DNA of 64,000 nt. Source: Lottia gigantea. Its lineage: Eukaryota > Mollusca > Gastropoda > Lottiidae. The translations under genes and the position numbers were made by a program. Position 1 is the first letter of the stretch. The number at the start of each line of letters is the position of its first letter. The notes under the pieces are model-generated. The model saw only the letters and a program-made list of their open reading frames with translations. It made no database searches and was not told the DNA's origin. Location: NCBI RefSeq assembly GCF_000327385.1, contig NW_008708898.1, positions 1,451,483-1,515,482 on the forward strand, given 5' to 3'. This document shows, one piece after another, positions 55,101 through 64,000 of this stretch.

Positions 55101-58100
55101 CAACGTCAAGAGAAAACATTTGAATTTCCAAAAATGAAATTAGGCTTTAGTATATAAAAAGAGTTATATAGGAATATGAAAGATAAAATTTTATTACCAA
55201 AGAATATCCTTAAAATACCAAACAACTAGACCATAGAACAGATCACTGTGGTTATTCTTTGATTTTACTAAATATAAATATTTAAATTATAATGCCCTGT
55301 TGCAGCTCGTTCATAGATCATCGTAGTCTATTATTATTATGTTATTCCTAAATGACCTCAAATTTCCAGAAGTATCAAGAAAGATTATTTGATTGACATT
55401 CAATTGTTTTCAATTCAAGACTTGAATTCTCCAAGTGAAGAAGGTCTTCAATAAAATTCTATTCGTTTCACACTCGCTTATTGTTTTGACAAATTGGTAA
55501 AATGAAATGTGATGCTGGGTCGATGAGTGAAGAGGGAGTTGAGGAGATCTCGACGGTGTGCTACTCTGTGGACGTTTGAGAAGCTATTTTAACCCCGTGG
55601 ATCTCAAAATGAGTTGGGTTTAGTAAACTGAAAGGTGATAACTATTTGTATAATGAGACATGCTTAGTAGATATTTGCCGTGTCATATATATATATATAT
55701 ACAAGTTCATTTCAAAAATCGTTAAAATCGAAAATCATCATTTATAGGCCGAATAACAAGCCCGTCAAAACTTTGTATAAGTAAAATAAATTTAGAGCGC
55801 GAGGTTAAGTGTTGTAACGGTGAATGTTTGTTCATCAAATTTATATGAACATGATGAACATGATATAAGTATATTGAATATGAACAGAATAAAAAATAAT
55901 TAAATGAACGAACCTGCTAATTGGATATCCACATGTTCATCACCATGTTTATTTTTGTTATATTTTTTCTCATTATTATTATTATTGTTTATTATATTAT
56001 TATTATTAGGGAGGGGCGACTCGCACCCTGCCTTCTCCACCACGTCGTGATCATCTTTACAAAATATTCCATCTTCTCTCAAGGCGAATTCGTCGCCAGG
56101 AATCAACTGCCTGCTACAAGCTACACATCTAAAACAGTCTATATGAAATACTTGTCCTCGAGCTCGCATCACAAAATCACTTTTACTAAAACCCTGACTA
56201 CATTTTGAACACTTGGTACCGAATAATCTGCAAAGAGAAAATTAAAAAAAAACCATGTGAATATAATTTTTAGAAGGAGACATAAGTTTTCTTTAATATA
56301 TTTATCATAAACTCACACAATTCCATTTTTAAATACATTTCTCTTAATTTGTTTCTTCATTGAATATGTTATCCATTTAATATTGCCAATAAAATTTCTT
56401 TTCAAGTCTTTTAAACAAACCACAGGCTGACGTTTATGTTTGAATACATGCTTGTGGTAAATATAATATATTGCGTAGGATGAACTAGTTTTCAAATGGG
56501 TATACGATAGTATCAATAAATATTTTAAAGAAATATACCACATACAAATTAATATACATGTATAAACTATTTTATTTGGTTTTGCCTTTTGAATGCTTTA
56601 TAGAGTGTAACGTGAAGCCTTTTAGTAAGTTGGTAACCATAACAAACAATCAATATTTTATGATTCATATTTTATCTCTGCAGTTAAAAATTTATTTTTG
56701 AACCAAACAGTTGTCAGTTTTAATAAGTTTCCTTTTCAAGCAGAAAGTTGGTCGACAATAATGCAGCTTCGTGAACAATATTATCTTGTACACAGAACTC
56801 AGAGAGTTGTTTCAAATATCGAAAAAACGAGCAATCAAACAAGATATATTTTAGAATTAAATTAAAGTCTGTCCGTAGTTTTCTTTATGATTATTTAGAT
56901 ACTTTAACTGGTTAATTTCATGCCTCTAAAGCAGCAAATGGCCGATTCTAATCCATTTTGTATCAGTACAATATGTTAAAAAGAGCCTGATAAAATTGAA
57001 GAGGATATTTCAGCCGCCTGCCGTTTCTTATCAGATTTAGTTTACTAAACGACAGATGGACAGAAATTTGTTTGAACGACATTGGTACTGCATGAAGTGA
57101 TAAATCGGGGCATTGACAATCGTTCAGTTGAATTTTAATACATTCAAGTTCATTATTCACACATAAAAAGGCTCAAAATATATATCTATGAATGCTCGGT
57201 TAATATATGAATCAAAATAAATATGCTTAAGGCGAATATCAGAGGACTTTCAACCAGACGAAATCTTTAAAATACAAAAACTCAACCAGACTAGATCAAT
57301 GTAATTCTGAGACAATATAAATTCAAAATATTCAAATTATAAAGAATAATATTGAAAAAGCCATTTTGTAAACTTTAAAATGTACTAGCGATTGTCATTT
57401 AGATATTTTTTTCTTCTTAGGAAAACAAGAATGGATCGATTTGGATAAAAATTTCTTAGAAAAATTTATAATATAAAGTCTAAAAGATTGTTTATACAAA
57501 ACATAACGTAACGTACATCAATATTATACAAAGTCTATAAAAATAACGCCTTATACAATTGTATATTTATATAATCATAATTCAAAAATAGCCTTTTGTC
57601 CTCGATAGAAAAAAATATTCCAGGATTTCTCGTTTTATCACCTACATGTACCGTGGTCATAACATCCTTTATTGCGTTATTATTCAATTAGCGAGATTAT
57701 TCAATTCTATATCTTATATATTCAAATAAGGAAATAAGTTGATTATCGCAATCTTAATATCGTATTTTTAGAAGATTTGGACACCTAAGGTATGAAAGTG
57801 CCAAATTGGTAACTTTCATTCAGAGTTCGATAAGTGCTCGGATGAAAAACCGAAAGTACACCCAATTGTAGACTGAAGTAATTGGAGATGGATGCAGTTT
57901 TACAGTTTTACAGTTTTACCCTAAAGACAAAACATTACAAAATAATGACTTAGTCTATACCGATTCTATAATGTTTTATAATGATATATTTATATGTAAG
58001 CTGTAATAAAAGTATATTAAGAAAATATTTTTATTTCTAAAATCTGGCCTCGGGTTTGAAAATAAATACACTCTTCACTAATGGCCAGAAGTTTTTTCAA

Positions 58101-58963
58101 GACAAATGTGACTTCGTGAAGTATATCTAGAAACTGTCAGAGACTGGCAGGTGTTCCCGAAGAAGTACAGAACGACACAAATGTTGACGAACACAATTCC
58201 AAATAATTTTGAAGAAATACTGTGAGTAAAATTGTACTCCACTAAAGTCCCATGAAAGGAGAATACTTCCGGAAAATTTTCTTTTAAATTAGGATTCATT
58301 TTAGATAATGACAATGTAGCATATTCAAGTATGAACTCAGTCCTGTAGGAACAAAAGTTTTGCTACAAGATATATTATTATGGGTGTTTAGTCGCAGAAA
58401 AGTTTAGATATTGAAACCTTCCCCATGTGATTCCATGAACAGTTTTTTTAACAAGTCCATAACCGAATTTTAGAATACTAATATAAGCATACTAACATAT
58501 TTCTATTTTTTGATTTAAGAAATGTACTAAGACATTTCGTCAAGTCATGATTAATAGAACGTACGCTTACCTCACGTAATCTCGTTTACAATATGTCTTC
58601 CCATCACGTACAAAACATGTGCATGTTTCATCTAAATACTGGTTGCAGTCAGCACATTTTAAACAAGATGCATGCCATTCCAGATCCGGTGCCACTCGTA
58701 AAATAAACTGATCATGTATATTGGAACCACAACCAACACATACTGAGTTTCGCCGCTGTTTTTCTGAAATAAATTCAAAATCATTTCAATTTTTTACGAT
58801 AAAAACCTAATGTCATTTTAAACACAATGCTGTCACTGTCATTGACATGGCATAATATTGTGAAAATTAGTGCCATAAGTGGGCTGACATGCCATGACAT
58901 TGTCACAATATGAAAATAGGTAAACTTACTGGCAGGGGGCTGGGGGACACTATCCGCCGTCAT
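42973..58963 (-). CDS. ISL1: Islet LIM-homeodomain transcription factor (ISL1/ISL2 orthologue), complete, six coding exons
   Basis: Exons 58963-58930, 58763-58571, 56227-55914, 51689-51409, 44529-44341 and 43146-42973 join in consistent phase to a 394-codon protein. LIM1 has C20, C23, H42, C45, C48, C51, C70 and D73. LIM2 starts at C82/C85 and ends near C132. The homeodomain is residues 202-261 and contains WFQNKR with Asn51. The Islet-specific LIM-binding segment ([14 protein letters not shown]) falls at about 285-324. These parts are nearly identical to vertebrate ISL1, and the six-exon plan also matches. Islet factors are nuclear; with Ldb and Lhx3-type partners they specify motor neurons, sensory neurons and endocrine or cardiac-type cells. 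The start ATG follows the vertebrate pattern of a short exon 1 ending just before a basic K-K-Q-R-R stretch. Oddity: an Asn-rich insertion at residues 150-161 between LIM2 and the homeodomain. Confidence 0.97.
43147..44340 (-). other. Islet intron 5, 1.2 kb
   Basis: A GT-AG intron, mostly A+T-rich. It contains the GC-rich hairpin block at 44186-44260. If the exon 5 donor is not used, the frame continues for 17 residues to a stop at 44287, giving an acidic tail ending in TVVYI. Confidence 0.8.
44186..44260. repeat. GC-rich imperfect hairpin in Islet intron 5
   Basis: The arms ACCACCCC (44186-44193) and GGGGTGGT (44253-44260) pair perfectly. A second partial pair, ACCGGTG (44196-44202) with CACCAGT (about 44240-44246), lies inside. 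The 100 bp around it are unusual here in being rich in G, C and CpG. It may be a short interspersed element fragment or an RNA structure. I could not assign a family. Confidence 0.45.
44341..44529 (-). CDS. ISL1: Islet exon 5: LIM-binding segment
   Basis: The acceptor TTTCTTTGCAG precedes 44529 and the donor GTGAGC follows 44341. It is exactly 63 codons, phase 0 on both sides. It contains [13 protein letters not shown] and [19 protein letters not shown], the Islet-specific segment known in vertebrates to bind the LIM domains of Lhx3 in the motor-neuron complex. It ends APFRQL, just where vertebrate exon 5 ends (PAFQQL). Confidence 0.96.
44530..51408 (-). other. Islet intron 4, 6.9 kb, candidate enhancers
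   Basis: The largest Islet intron. Most of it is A+T-rich without structure. Two non-repetitive, motif-dense stretches stand out: about 47040-47540 (octamer-like ATGTAAAT, several AACAAT Sox-type words and TTTAATTAG) and about 48560-49050 (TAATTACAG, GGGATTAG and several CGs). An exon-like open frame on the opposite strand at about 50700-50842 is listed separately. Confidence 0.55.
50705..50842 (+). other. Exon-like open frame inside Islet intron 4 (unrecognised)
   Basis: A frame ending [20 protein letters not shown] and a stop reads like a real protein in composition (mixed acidic, basic and aliphatic residues, not the Phe/Ile/Tyr-rich pattern of chance frames here). It lies opposite to Islet. 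I do not recognise the family. No second exon, poly(A) tail or splice partner is evident. It could be a gene fragment, a retrocopy remnant or chance. Confidence 0.2.
51409..51689 (-). CDS. ISL1: Islet exon 4: homeodomain
   Basis: The acceptor TAATTCCAG precedes 51689 and the donor GTAAGC follows 51409. The 281 nt encode residues 181-274. The homeodomain starts [20 protein letters not shown] and ends [13 protein letters not shown], with Trp48, Phe49 and Asn51 in place. It is almost identical to vertebrate ISL1/ISL2. A Gln/His-rich tail (QLHQQHQEK) follows, as in the vertebrate QLQQQQ. Confidence 0.98.
51690..55913 (-). other. Islet intron 3, 4.2 kb
   Basis: Mostly A+T-rich. A more balanced, non-repetitive stretch runs from about 53090 to 53650 and includes a short palindrome GGCAC-GATTTT-GTGCC near 53354. 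Another at about 55500-55625 lies close to exon 3. An (AT) run is at 55685-55700. No coding exon is supported between exons 3 and 4; the phases of those exons already agree. Confidence 0.6.
55685..55700. repeat. AT dinucleotide microsatellite
   Basis: Eight perfect AT units in Islet intron 3. Simple repeat with no further meaning visible. Confidence 0.95.
55914..56227 (-). CDS. ISL1: Islet exon 3: LIM domain 2 and Asn-rich linker
   Basis: The acceptor TCTTTGCAG precedes 56227. The 314 nt cover residues 76-181. LIM2 has [39 protein letters not shown] and FCKDDHDVV, as in vertebrates. After VVEKAG the linker diverges into [12 protein letters not shown] followed by a Lys-rich stretch. It is encoded by an AAT repeat (about 55971-56012), so it looks like a microsatellite expansion. 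The donor used here, CAG/GTTCGT at 55913, fits the phase of exon 4. A second donor in the same phase (GTGATG at 55943) would remove ten residues. Confidence 0.9.
56228..58570 (-). other. Islet intron 2, 2.3 kb
   Basis: A GT-AG intron, A+T-rich. It contains a short 8-bp tandem repeat at 57895-57918 and a more balanced stretch at about 57000-57140 with a GATA-type CTTATCAG. Nothing else is recognisable. Confidence 0.7.
57895..57918. repeat. CAGTTTTA tandem repeat, three units
   Basis: Three perfect consecutive 8-bp units CAGTTTTA at 57895, 57903 and 57911, inside Islet intron 2. Confidence 0.95.
58571..58763 (-). CDS. ISL1: Islet exon 2: LIM domain 1
   Basis: The acceptor TTTATTTCAG precedes 58763 and the donor GTAAGC follows 58571. 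The 193 nt encode residues 12-76 with the full zinc-ligand set CX2C-X18-HX2C-X2-CX2C-X18-CX2D. The run [16 protein letters not shown] is identical or nearly so to vertebrate ISL1. This domain binds Ldb/NLI-type cofactors. Confidence 0.97.
58764..58929 (-). other. Islet intron 1, 166 bp, with interleaved inverted repeats
   Basis: A very short intron with donor GTAAGT and acceptor TTTCAG. In transcript order it carries ATATTGTG (58911-58904), CATGGCAT (58896-58889), CACAATAT (58862-58855) and ATGCCATG (58853-58846). The first pairs with the third and the second with the fourth, an H-type pseudoknot arrangement of two perfect 8-bp stems. Function, if any, is unknown. Confidence 0.8.
58930..58963 (-). 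CDS. ISL1: Islet exon 1 (coding part)
   Basis: It encodes [11 protein letters not shown] plus the first base of a Lys codon, before a GTAAGT donor at 58929. The frame stays open upstream to a GTG at 59002 but has no earlier in-frame ATG, so the ATG at 58963 is chosen. The join gives [16 protein letters not shown], against vertebrate PPKKKRLISLCVGCG. A TTTTCAG at about 59005 could be a 5' UTR splice acceptor. Confidence 0.85.
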
Positions 58964-59137
58964 TATTCCTATAGACAGGCTTATTCTCCGAATTCCTGAC
59001 ACTGAAAAGCACGTGCAAACACTAAGACAGTTCGGCTAACGGTAAATTCAGTCCGAACACAACACACTTAAAAACTTGTATGAAATAACTGACATGAAAT
59101 ACTTCTATAACTTCAAGACATTGAATTGAGTTACTTG

Positions 59138-59206
59138 ATTGGTCGCCTTTCAACATTAGTCTGTTTACTATACTATGGGCGGGGTTTAGCGAAAACATTA
59201 ACCAAT
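59138..59206 (-). promoter_or_regulatory. Islet proximal promoter candidate
   Basis: Reading toward the gene, a CCAAT-type site (59202-59206, inverted) is followed by a GC box CCCCGCCC (59184-59177), then a TATA-like TATAGTAAA (about 59173-59165) and another CCAAT (59142-59138). Spacing suggests a start near 59140 and a 5' UTR of about 180 nt if unspliced. Order and strand fit a classical promoter, but no transcript evidence is available and upstream 5' UTR exons are possible. Confidence 0.4.
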
Positions 59207-62200
59207 GGTTGATTCGAATGGCTGCATTGATTGACGGAGTAAATGTTATTCGCTACTCAAGCTGTCAAATGATGGCTGACTGAGAGTCATATCGTCTGCT
59301 AGTGTCGGGTAAGCCGAGTCGGATGAGGGGTTTAAAACATACACCGGCTGACAGCCAGCACGAGTAACCTATGTTAGATAGATTAATGACCAAAATACTC
59401 TCATAGCTTCTGATGTCCAGTTTGAGGGACAATTGTCATATGTCCAAAAGTTGAAATTTATTTCAAATTTCGTTATTGTAGAAGAAAAACAATTCGTAAA
59501 TTTCACATTCAGGAAATCCTATCCAGTCTTTCCAACGTTGGTATTGAATTAATACAAATTGCACGATGAGACGATTGCTCAAAAGGAACCAAGATATGCA
59601 AGAATTGTAAACATTAATTTCGCCACGATAGGTGTTATTCTAATATCAAGAGTTGGAACTTAAAATATCCCCTTTATGACTATCCCTTACTTTTCATGAA
59701 TATTACCGTTAAATGACAATGACCCGACTTTAAAGTAAAGTATTTATTTACTTTATTATTTTCCCTTATAATCCTTTCCGACATCAATATTTATATAAGA
59801 ATATAGTATTATTCAGGTCATAGAGTACACGTCTCGTAATTTTACTAAATAAAAAACGAAATAACATTAAAAAGCTGAAAACCTAATGGGCTTTCATAAA
59901 AGATAATTTCACGAATCAAAGTAAAATATTTTTTACAAAACTGAGAAATCGATTGATCGATAGAATATAATAAAATATATTTACATAATAAAGAAGAATA
60001 GAAATATTATTAAGAAAGGGAGATAAGTTTCCTAATTACTGATTAGTAACAATTATCAATTTGTTGTAGTCTTTGTCAACAAGACTAGGGTTTGAATGGA
60101 ACAAATCTTTACCATTATTCACCGTCCACGATTCAAACCAATATTCAAAATGAACAAAGGAAGAAAATATGGATTTATTGACAGGCGTACAAGGTTTTTA
60201 TTTTCACCACTGTGATTTACTCGAACAAATATAATATTATATGTTTAGAGAAATAATATTGAGAGAGAACGAAGGACGTCGCTTTAGTTTATTGTCATAT
60301 TTTTCAAATGAATTATTGATCTGGTTGTTGGTTAAGATTGAAGTGAATTCTTTAAATAAGGCAAAGATTCAATGGTCCTTATGGTGATGGCTTATTTTTT
60401 TAGAAGTAACTGTACTTTAATTCAATTTATCAAGTTTGATTAATTAGGTAGGCTATATGAACATCCAACGACAAAATAATTTTAAAAATGAATCTGGCTC
60501 TGTTCTTGCAAAAGTTGTACTTTATGAATGTTCTTGTATTGCTATAAGCTACAAAATTGTGGCTTCAATCAAGTTTTACGTCTATATTAGTTTTTGCTGT
60601 TTTCCTACAAGCATCCCCTTTTTACAAAATGAAATTCATGGTAGAGAGTATGTGTGTAAAACCGAACGTGGCTCTATGAAGATCTAAACTTGAAAATGGG
60701 CATCTTAATTATGATTGTAAATGGATAAAAAAAAATATCAAAACATATTGAAGGACGTCTAAGATATGGATAAACAAAACATTAATCTATTTGTGTTTCT
60801 ATATAAAATACATGGTTTGTCCCACGAGATAACATTTTAAATTTTTATTGAAAATAGTAAGGAGATAATGGCAATATTTATAATATAGTCTAGACCACAA
60901 GAGTCCATGATGAGAATGTCAGAGCAGGTCTTCAGGTTTATTCAAAAACTGTAGAATAAATTGGAATGAGAACCACAAGGTGTGAGACAAGATTGACCAC
61001 GATTTTACCACAATAGATTGATACAAGTACAGAAATCTTTGCTTCAATTCACGAAGTCTGAGCTCAAATTCTAACCAATTCAAAACTTTGAAATAATTAT
61101 ATTTCTAATAATTCAGATATATAATTTAATACATCGTTTGTTTGAAGGTATAGTATTTGAGGTGCTTTGTACGTAGGCCACTGGCAGTAAAAGTACTGGA
61201 TTTGGATCCATTTACTTTAAACATAAAAGCTTTATTGACGATACAGAACATTCAAAGAAATGAAATGAATTGTACATTGTGGTAAGAAATCCACTTTAAC
61301 TGGATGCTTTGCTGACCAATTTGTAAAACTGTCAAAAACGATAGAGAGTTAATCTAAACGATGGGACAATGTGTAAAATCTGGAGTGTGCGATCAAATTA
61401 ATGAACAATGGACACTCAAGTAAGGCCACCTCCCTCGAGTGCCCTCAGATATACAAGCCATAAAGGAGTATATCAAGGACTGATTTAGGGGTGTATTATA
61501 AAACGATTAGTGCTCTATTGTACGACTGGTTAAAGGAGATTAATGTTTTCGATTATACCAGCCGTATTTTGATTGTTAGAATATGATAATATTAGCGTAG
61601 GTAATCATTATATACTAAAGCTTACTAAATTTGTTTGTCTTGTAGTTTGACACCTTTAAAACAGAAGTTTTGGTCCGAAGGGAGAGAGTGCTAAATAACA
61701 AGTTTCACATTACAATCTCCGATAAGCTGAAACTAGATTGTCCTAAAATTCAAGGTTTTTTCTAAATGAAATTGGGAAGATTTTCCCAATATAAAACTCG
61801 ACCCCCTCGACATTTTTTATCGAGTGAATGAGTGAACAATTCCTCTTTGAACACACACCATTACAAGACAGATAATCAGATATACATACATATTGTTTAA
61901 GAAAATCTTCAAGATTGTCACAGTAAGCCAGATGGTCATGGTCAATTTTGTTTTCGCATGAGCTCAGTCAGTGGCTTGAGCCATAACAATTGACTCAAAG
62001 GAAACCACACAATATTTTCAGTGAGTAATGTATTCAGTCAATTGGCGACGAATTATATAGTTGGGATTACTAATTTTTTAAATATTTCATCGTGGATATC
62101 TGTTTTTAACTGTCGCTAGTCGATATGTGTAATTATTGTTAAATGCCTAATTTGTCCCAATTATTAAATACCACAGATCAGTCCGCATAAAAAAAACTTG

Positions 62201-64000
62201 AAATAGTTTGAAAATGAAGTGTGCAACCTAAATCTTGCAGTGTTCATTTTTCATCCAATTCATTAATATGATAGTCTGTACAATTACTAGCAACAATATT
62301 AGTCTACAAATTTTGACAAAAAAGTTGATTCAAAATTGTGATATGGTGGAAATCTTCAACACGTTTACTTCCTGCGAGCGGTCATTATCAACGCTAAGCA
62401 TCACCGGAAAGGCGCTAACACCCGGAAGTTGTAGAGAGGAATATACATTGTGTAAGATTGGATATGATGTTACATAAGAAACAATAATCAACAAAAATGG
62501 TCTTCAATGATAGAGACACTACCGGAAAGATGATTTGGGCTGAACCTGATTATCACCTCTGACATATGAGTGTATGTGTTTTCATGATAACCGAGGCAAG
62601 TATTATCTTTTAAACAAATACAACCTACCGCCGGTATCTTGTAAGGTCACTCCCAAAACAACTTGAAACTATTGACAACTCTTCGGTGCACGATGGGCGA
62701 AACTTTCCTTCTGCCTTAATTTGATGGCTGACAGAGCTGGTCTGTTTTTATCGTAAATAACAACAGCCTTGTACTCAAGAGATTTGAATGAAAAGTTTCT
62801 CCACTGAATCATTTGTGATACTAGCACAACTAACCATGCCAACAGTGGTTGCTAAAAACCTTAGAATAAGAACTCTCAGCATACCCCTCTTTCCCTCATA
62901 GGAATTGGTAGTGCTATCAATGCGTTCCACGATGGAGTTGCCAATTCGGTGTAGAGGAAATGAAAAATTTAATAAAATTTTCAAAGAAGACAATTTATCA
63001 CCACAGAAGACAGATTGATTTGGTAAAGAGACGACGTGGCGACAATCTAAACTTGTGGACAACCAAACGTGTACAACGGATTGTGGTTAATACTCTGAAA
63101 ACCCCCCAACACGTCACCTCGATAGGCATGTGGCTCCTCACACACTTCATCGTATACCTCAAATCTCGAGATCTTCAAAGAGATTTCATCTTACGAGATT
63201 ACAGATTGTGTAGCCGTCTGCTTCCAAAAGCATAACAGAGCAACAATGAATGGCCAGGATTCTTTTCTCTTTTCTCAAAATCTTGATGATCGACTTCTCC
63301 AGTGACTTTAAACAATTTTGGCTTTTTTTTAACAAACATCTATAGCAGGTGCATTTCAGTTTTTGTTATATACCAAGCTAAATTTGTACGGAGCTAAGAG
63401 TTAACGACGTTGGGTTTTGACGTTATCTCTAGGCCCCTACTTGAAATAGCCAGTATTTAACTTTGTGATTATAAACTACATAATACTTGAGATTGAGACA
63501 GTGTATTGTAGTAACTGGGGAATTTTATACTAGTAAGGATTAATATCATCTCTTTAACATTCACATTATTGTGGGGGTGGCCTTTGTCTGCCACCAACAT
63601 GCCATTATTTATAGGCATTTGATTAGAAGAAGTAGGCCCACTGAAGAAAAGTCAACAGTCACGAGGTATGATTACAAATGACAAATTATATTACACAAAA
63701 TGCTTATTTTTTGACTGAAAAAAAATGAAATGGCAAATTCATAAGGACACCAGAAATGACGCTGGGTAATTGATATTTCATTATGCAATTTCTAAGAACG
63801 TGGCGCTTTTCAAAGTATTTCGGAAGTTGGGAGACTTTGAAGGCAGCAAGTTAACAGTAAGAACACAGACAAGAATCCGATCAATCTAATTAATCAATCA
63901 ACAAATGGTCATGTTCTACAAGCAAAAAAGGTGACATGGCCGTGGGAAGTATATCTTCTACCATCCAGTAGCTTACACAGACAGTAAATTTTGTCCAAAC
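59207..64000. other. Upstream of Islet, no gene seen
   Basis: A+T-rich DNA with three more balanced stretches that could be regulatory: about 61390-61560 (CTCGAGTG and ACTCAAGT NK-type words), about 61950-62060 (AACCACAC Runx-type word) and about 62620-63240. The last holds overlapping unrecognised open frames on both strands (62775-63062 and 62960-63235). No element ends, tRNA or coding exon could be identified. Confidence 0.5.

Noticed and set aside
55490-55625. Possible extra Islet exon between LIM2 and homeodomain exons
   Set aside because: The readable frame lacks a convincing splice pair, and exons 3 and 4 already join in matching phase.
58964-59002. N-terminal extension of Islet exon 1 starting at GTG
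   Set aside because: There is no in-frame ATG upstream; GTG starts are very unusual in animals, and the ATG at 58963 gives a family-typical N-terminus.
1-64000. CRISPR arrays, rRNA genes, operons and ribosome binding sites
   Set aside because: The window is animal nuclear DNA with spliced genes; no regularly spaced repeats or rRNA-like sequence were seen.

Overview
This is an A+T-rich stretch of an animal nuclear genome. It has spliced genes with GT-AG introns, long non-coding intervals and few recognisable repeats. Two genes can be supported. Both are deeply conserved bilaterian genes, and both proteins match their vertebrate counterparts closely in the conserved parts. The look of the DNA and the protein divergence suggest a lophotrochozoan, most likely a mollusc, but that placement is inference.

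Layout. Positions 1-9291 (+ strand) hold the last three coding exons and last introns of SCAPER (S-phase cyclin A-associated protein in the ER). A probable 3' UTR runs to about 11.27 kb. About 31 kb of non-coding DNA follows (roughly 11.3-42.0 kb), with no gene I can support. It contains one TIR element, one probable DNA-transposon end, and several more GC-rich or motif-dense blocks that look like cis-regulatory DNA. Positions 42,973-58,963 (- strand) hold a complete LIM-homeodomain gene, Islet (ISL1/ISL2 orthologue): six coding exons encoding a predicted 394 aa protein with LIM1, LIM2, homeodomain, Islet-specific LIM-binding segment and C-terminal tail. A strong poly(A) signal lies near 42.06 kb and a promoter-like CCAAT/GC-box/TATA-like cluster near 59.2 kb. 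The rest, to 64 kb, is upstream DNA without a supported gene.

The main point is the pairing itself. SCAPER and Islet lie tail to tail, as human SCAPER and ISL2 do. The ISL-SCAPER pair is an established case of ancient animal microsynteny, explained by Islet enhancers that lie in and around the 'bystander' gene SCAPER. The 31 kb gap and the SCAPER introns are therefore the likely home of Islet regulatory DNA. I flag candidate blocks, but sequence reading alone cannot prove enhancer function.

Smaller points: an Asn-rich, AAT-repeat-encoded insertion in the Islet linker; a possible alternative splice donor there; an in-frame read-through tail after exon 5; a pseudoknot-capable 166 bp first intron; and a two-copy TTAA-flanked MITE family. 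I found no tRNA, rRNA, CRISPR array, virus-derived element or LINE coding region that I could support.
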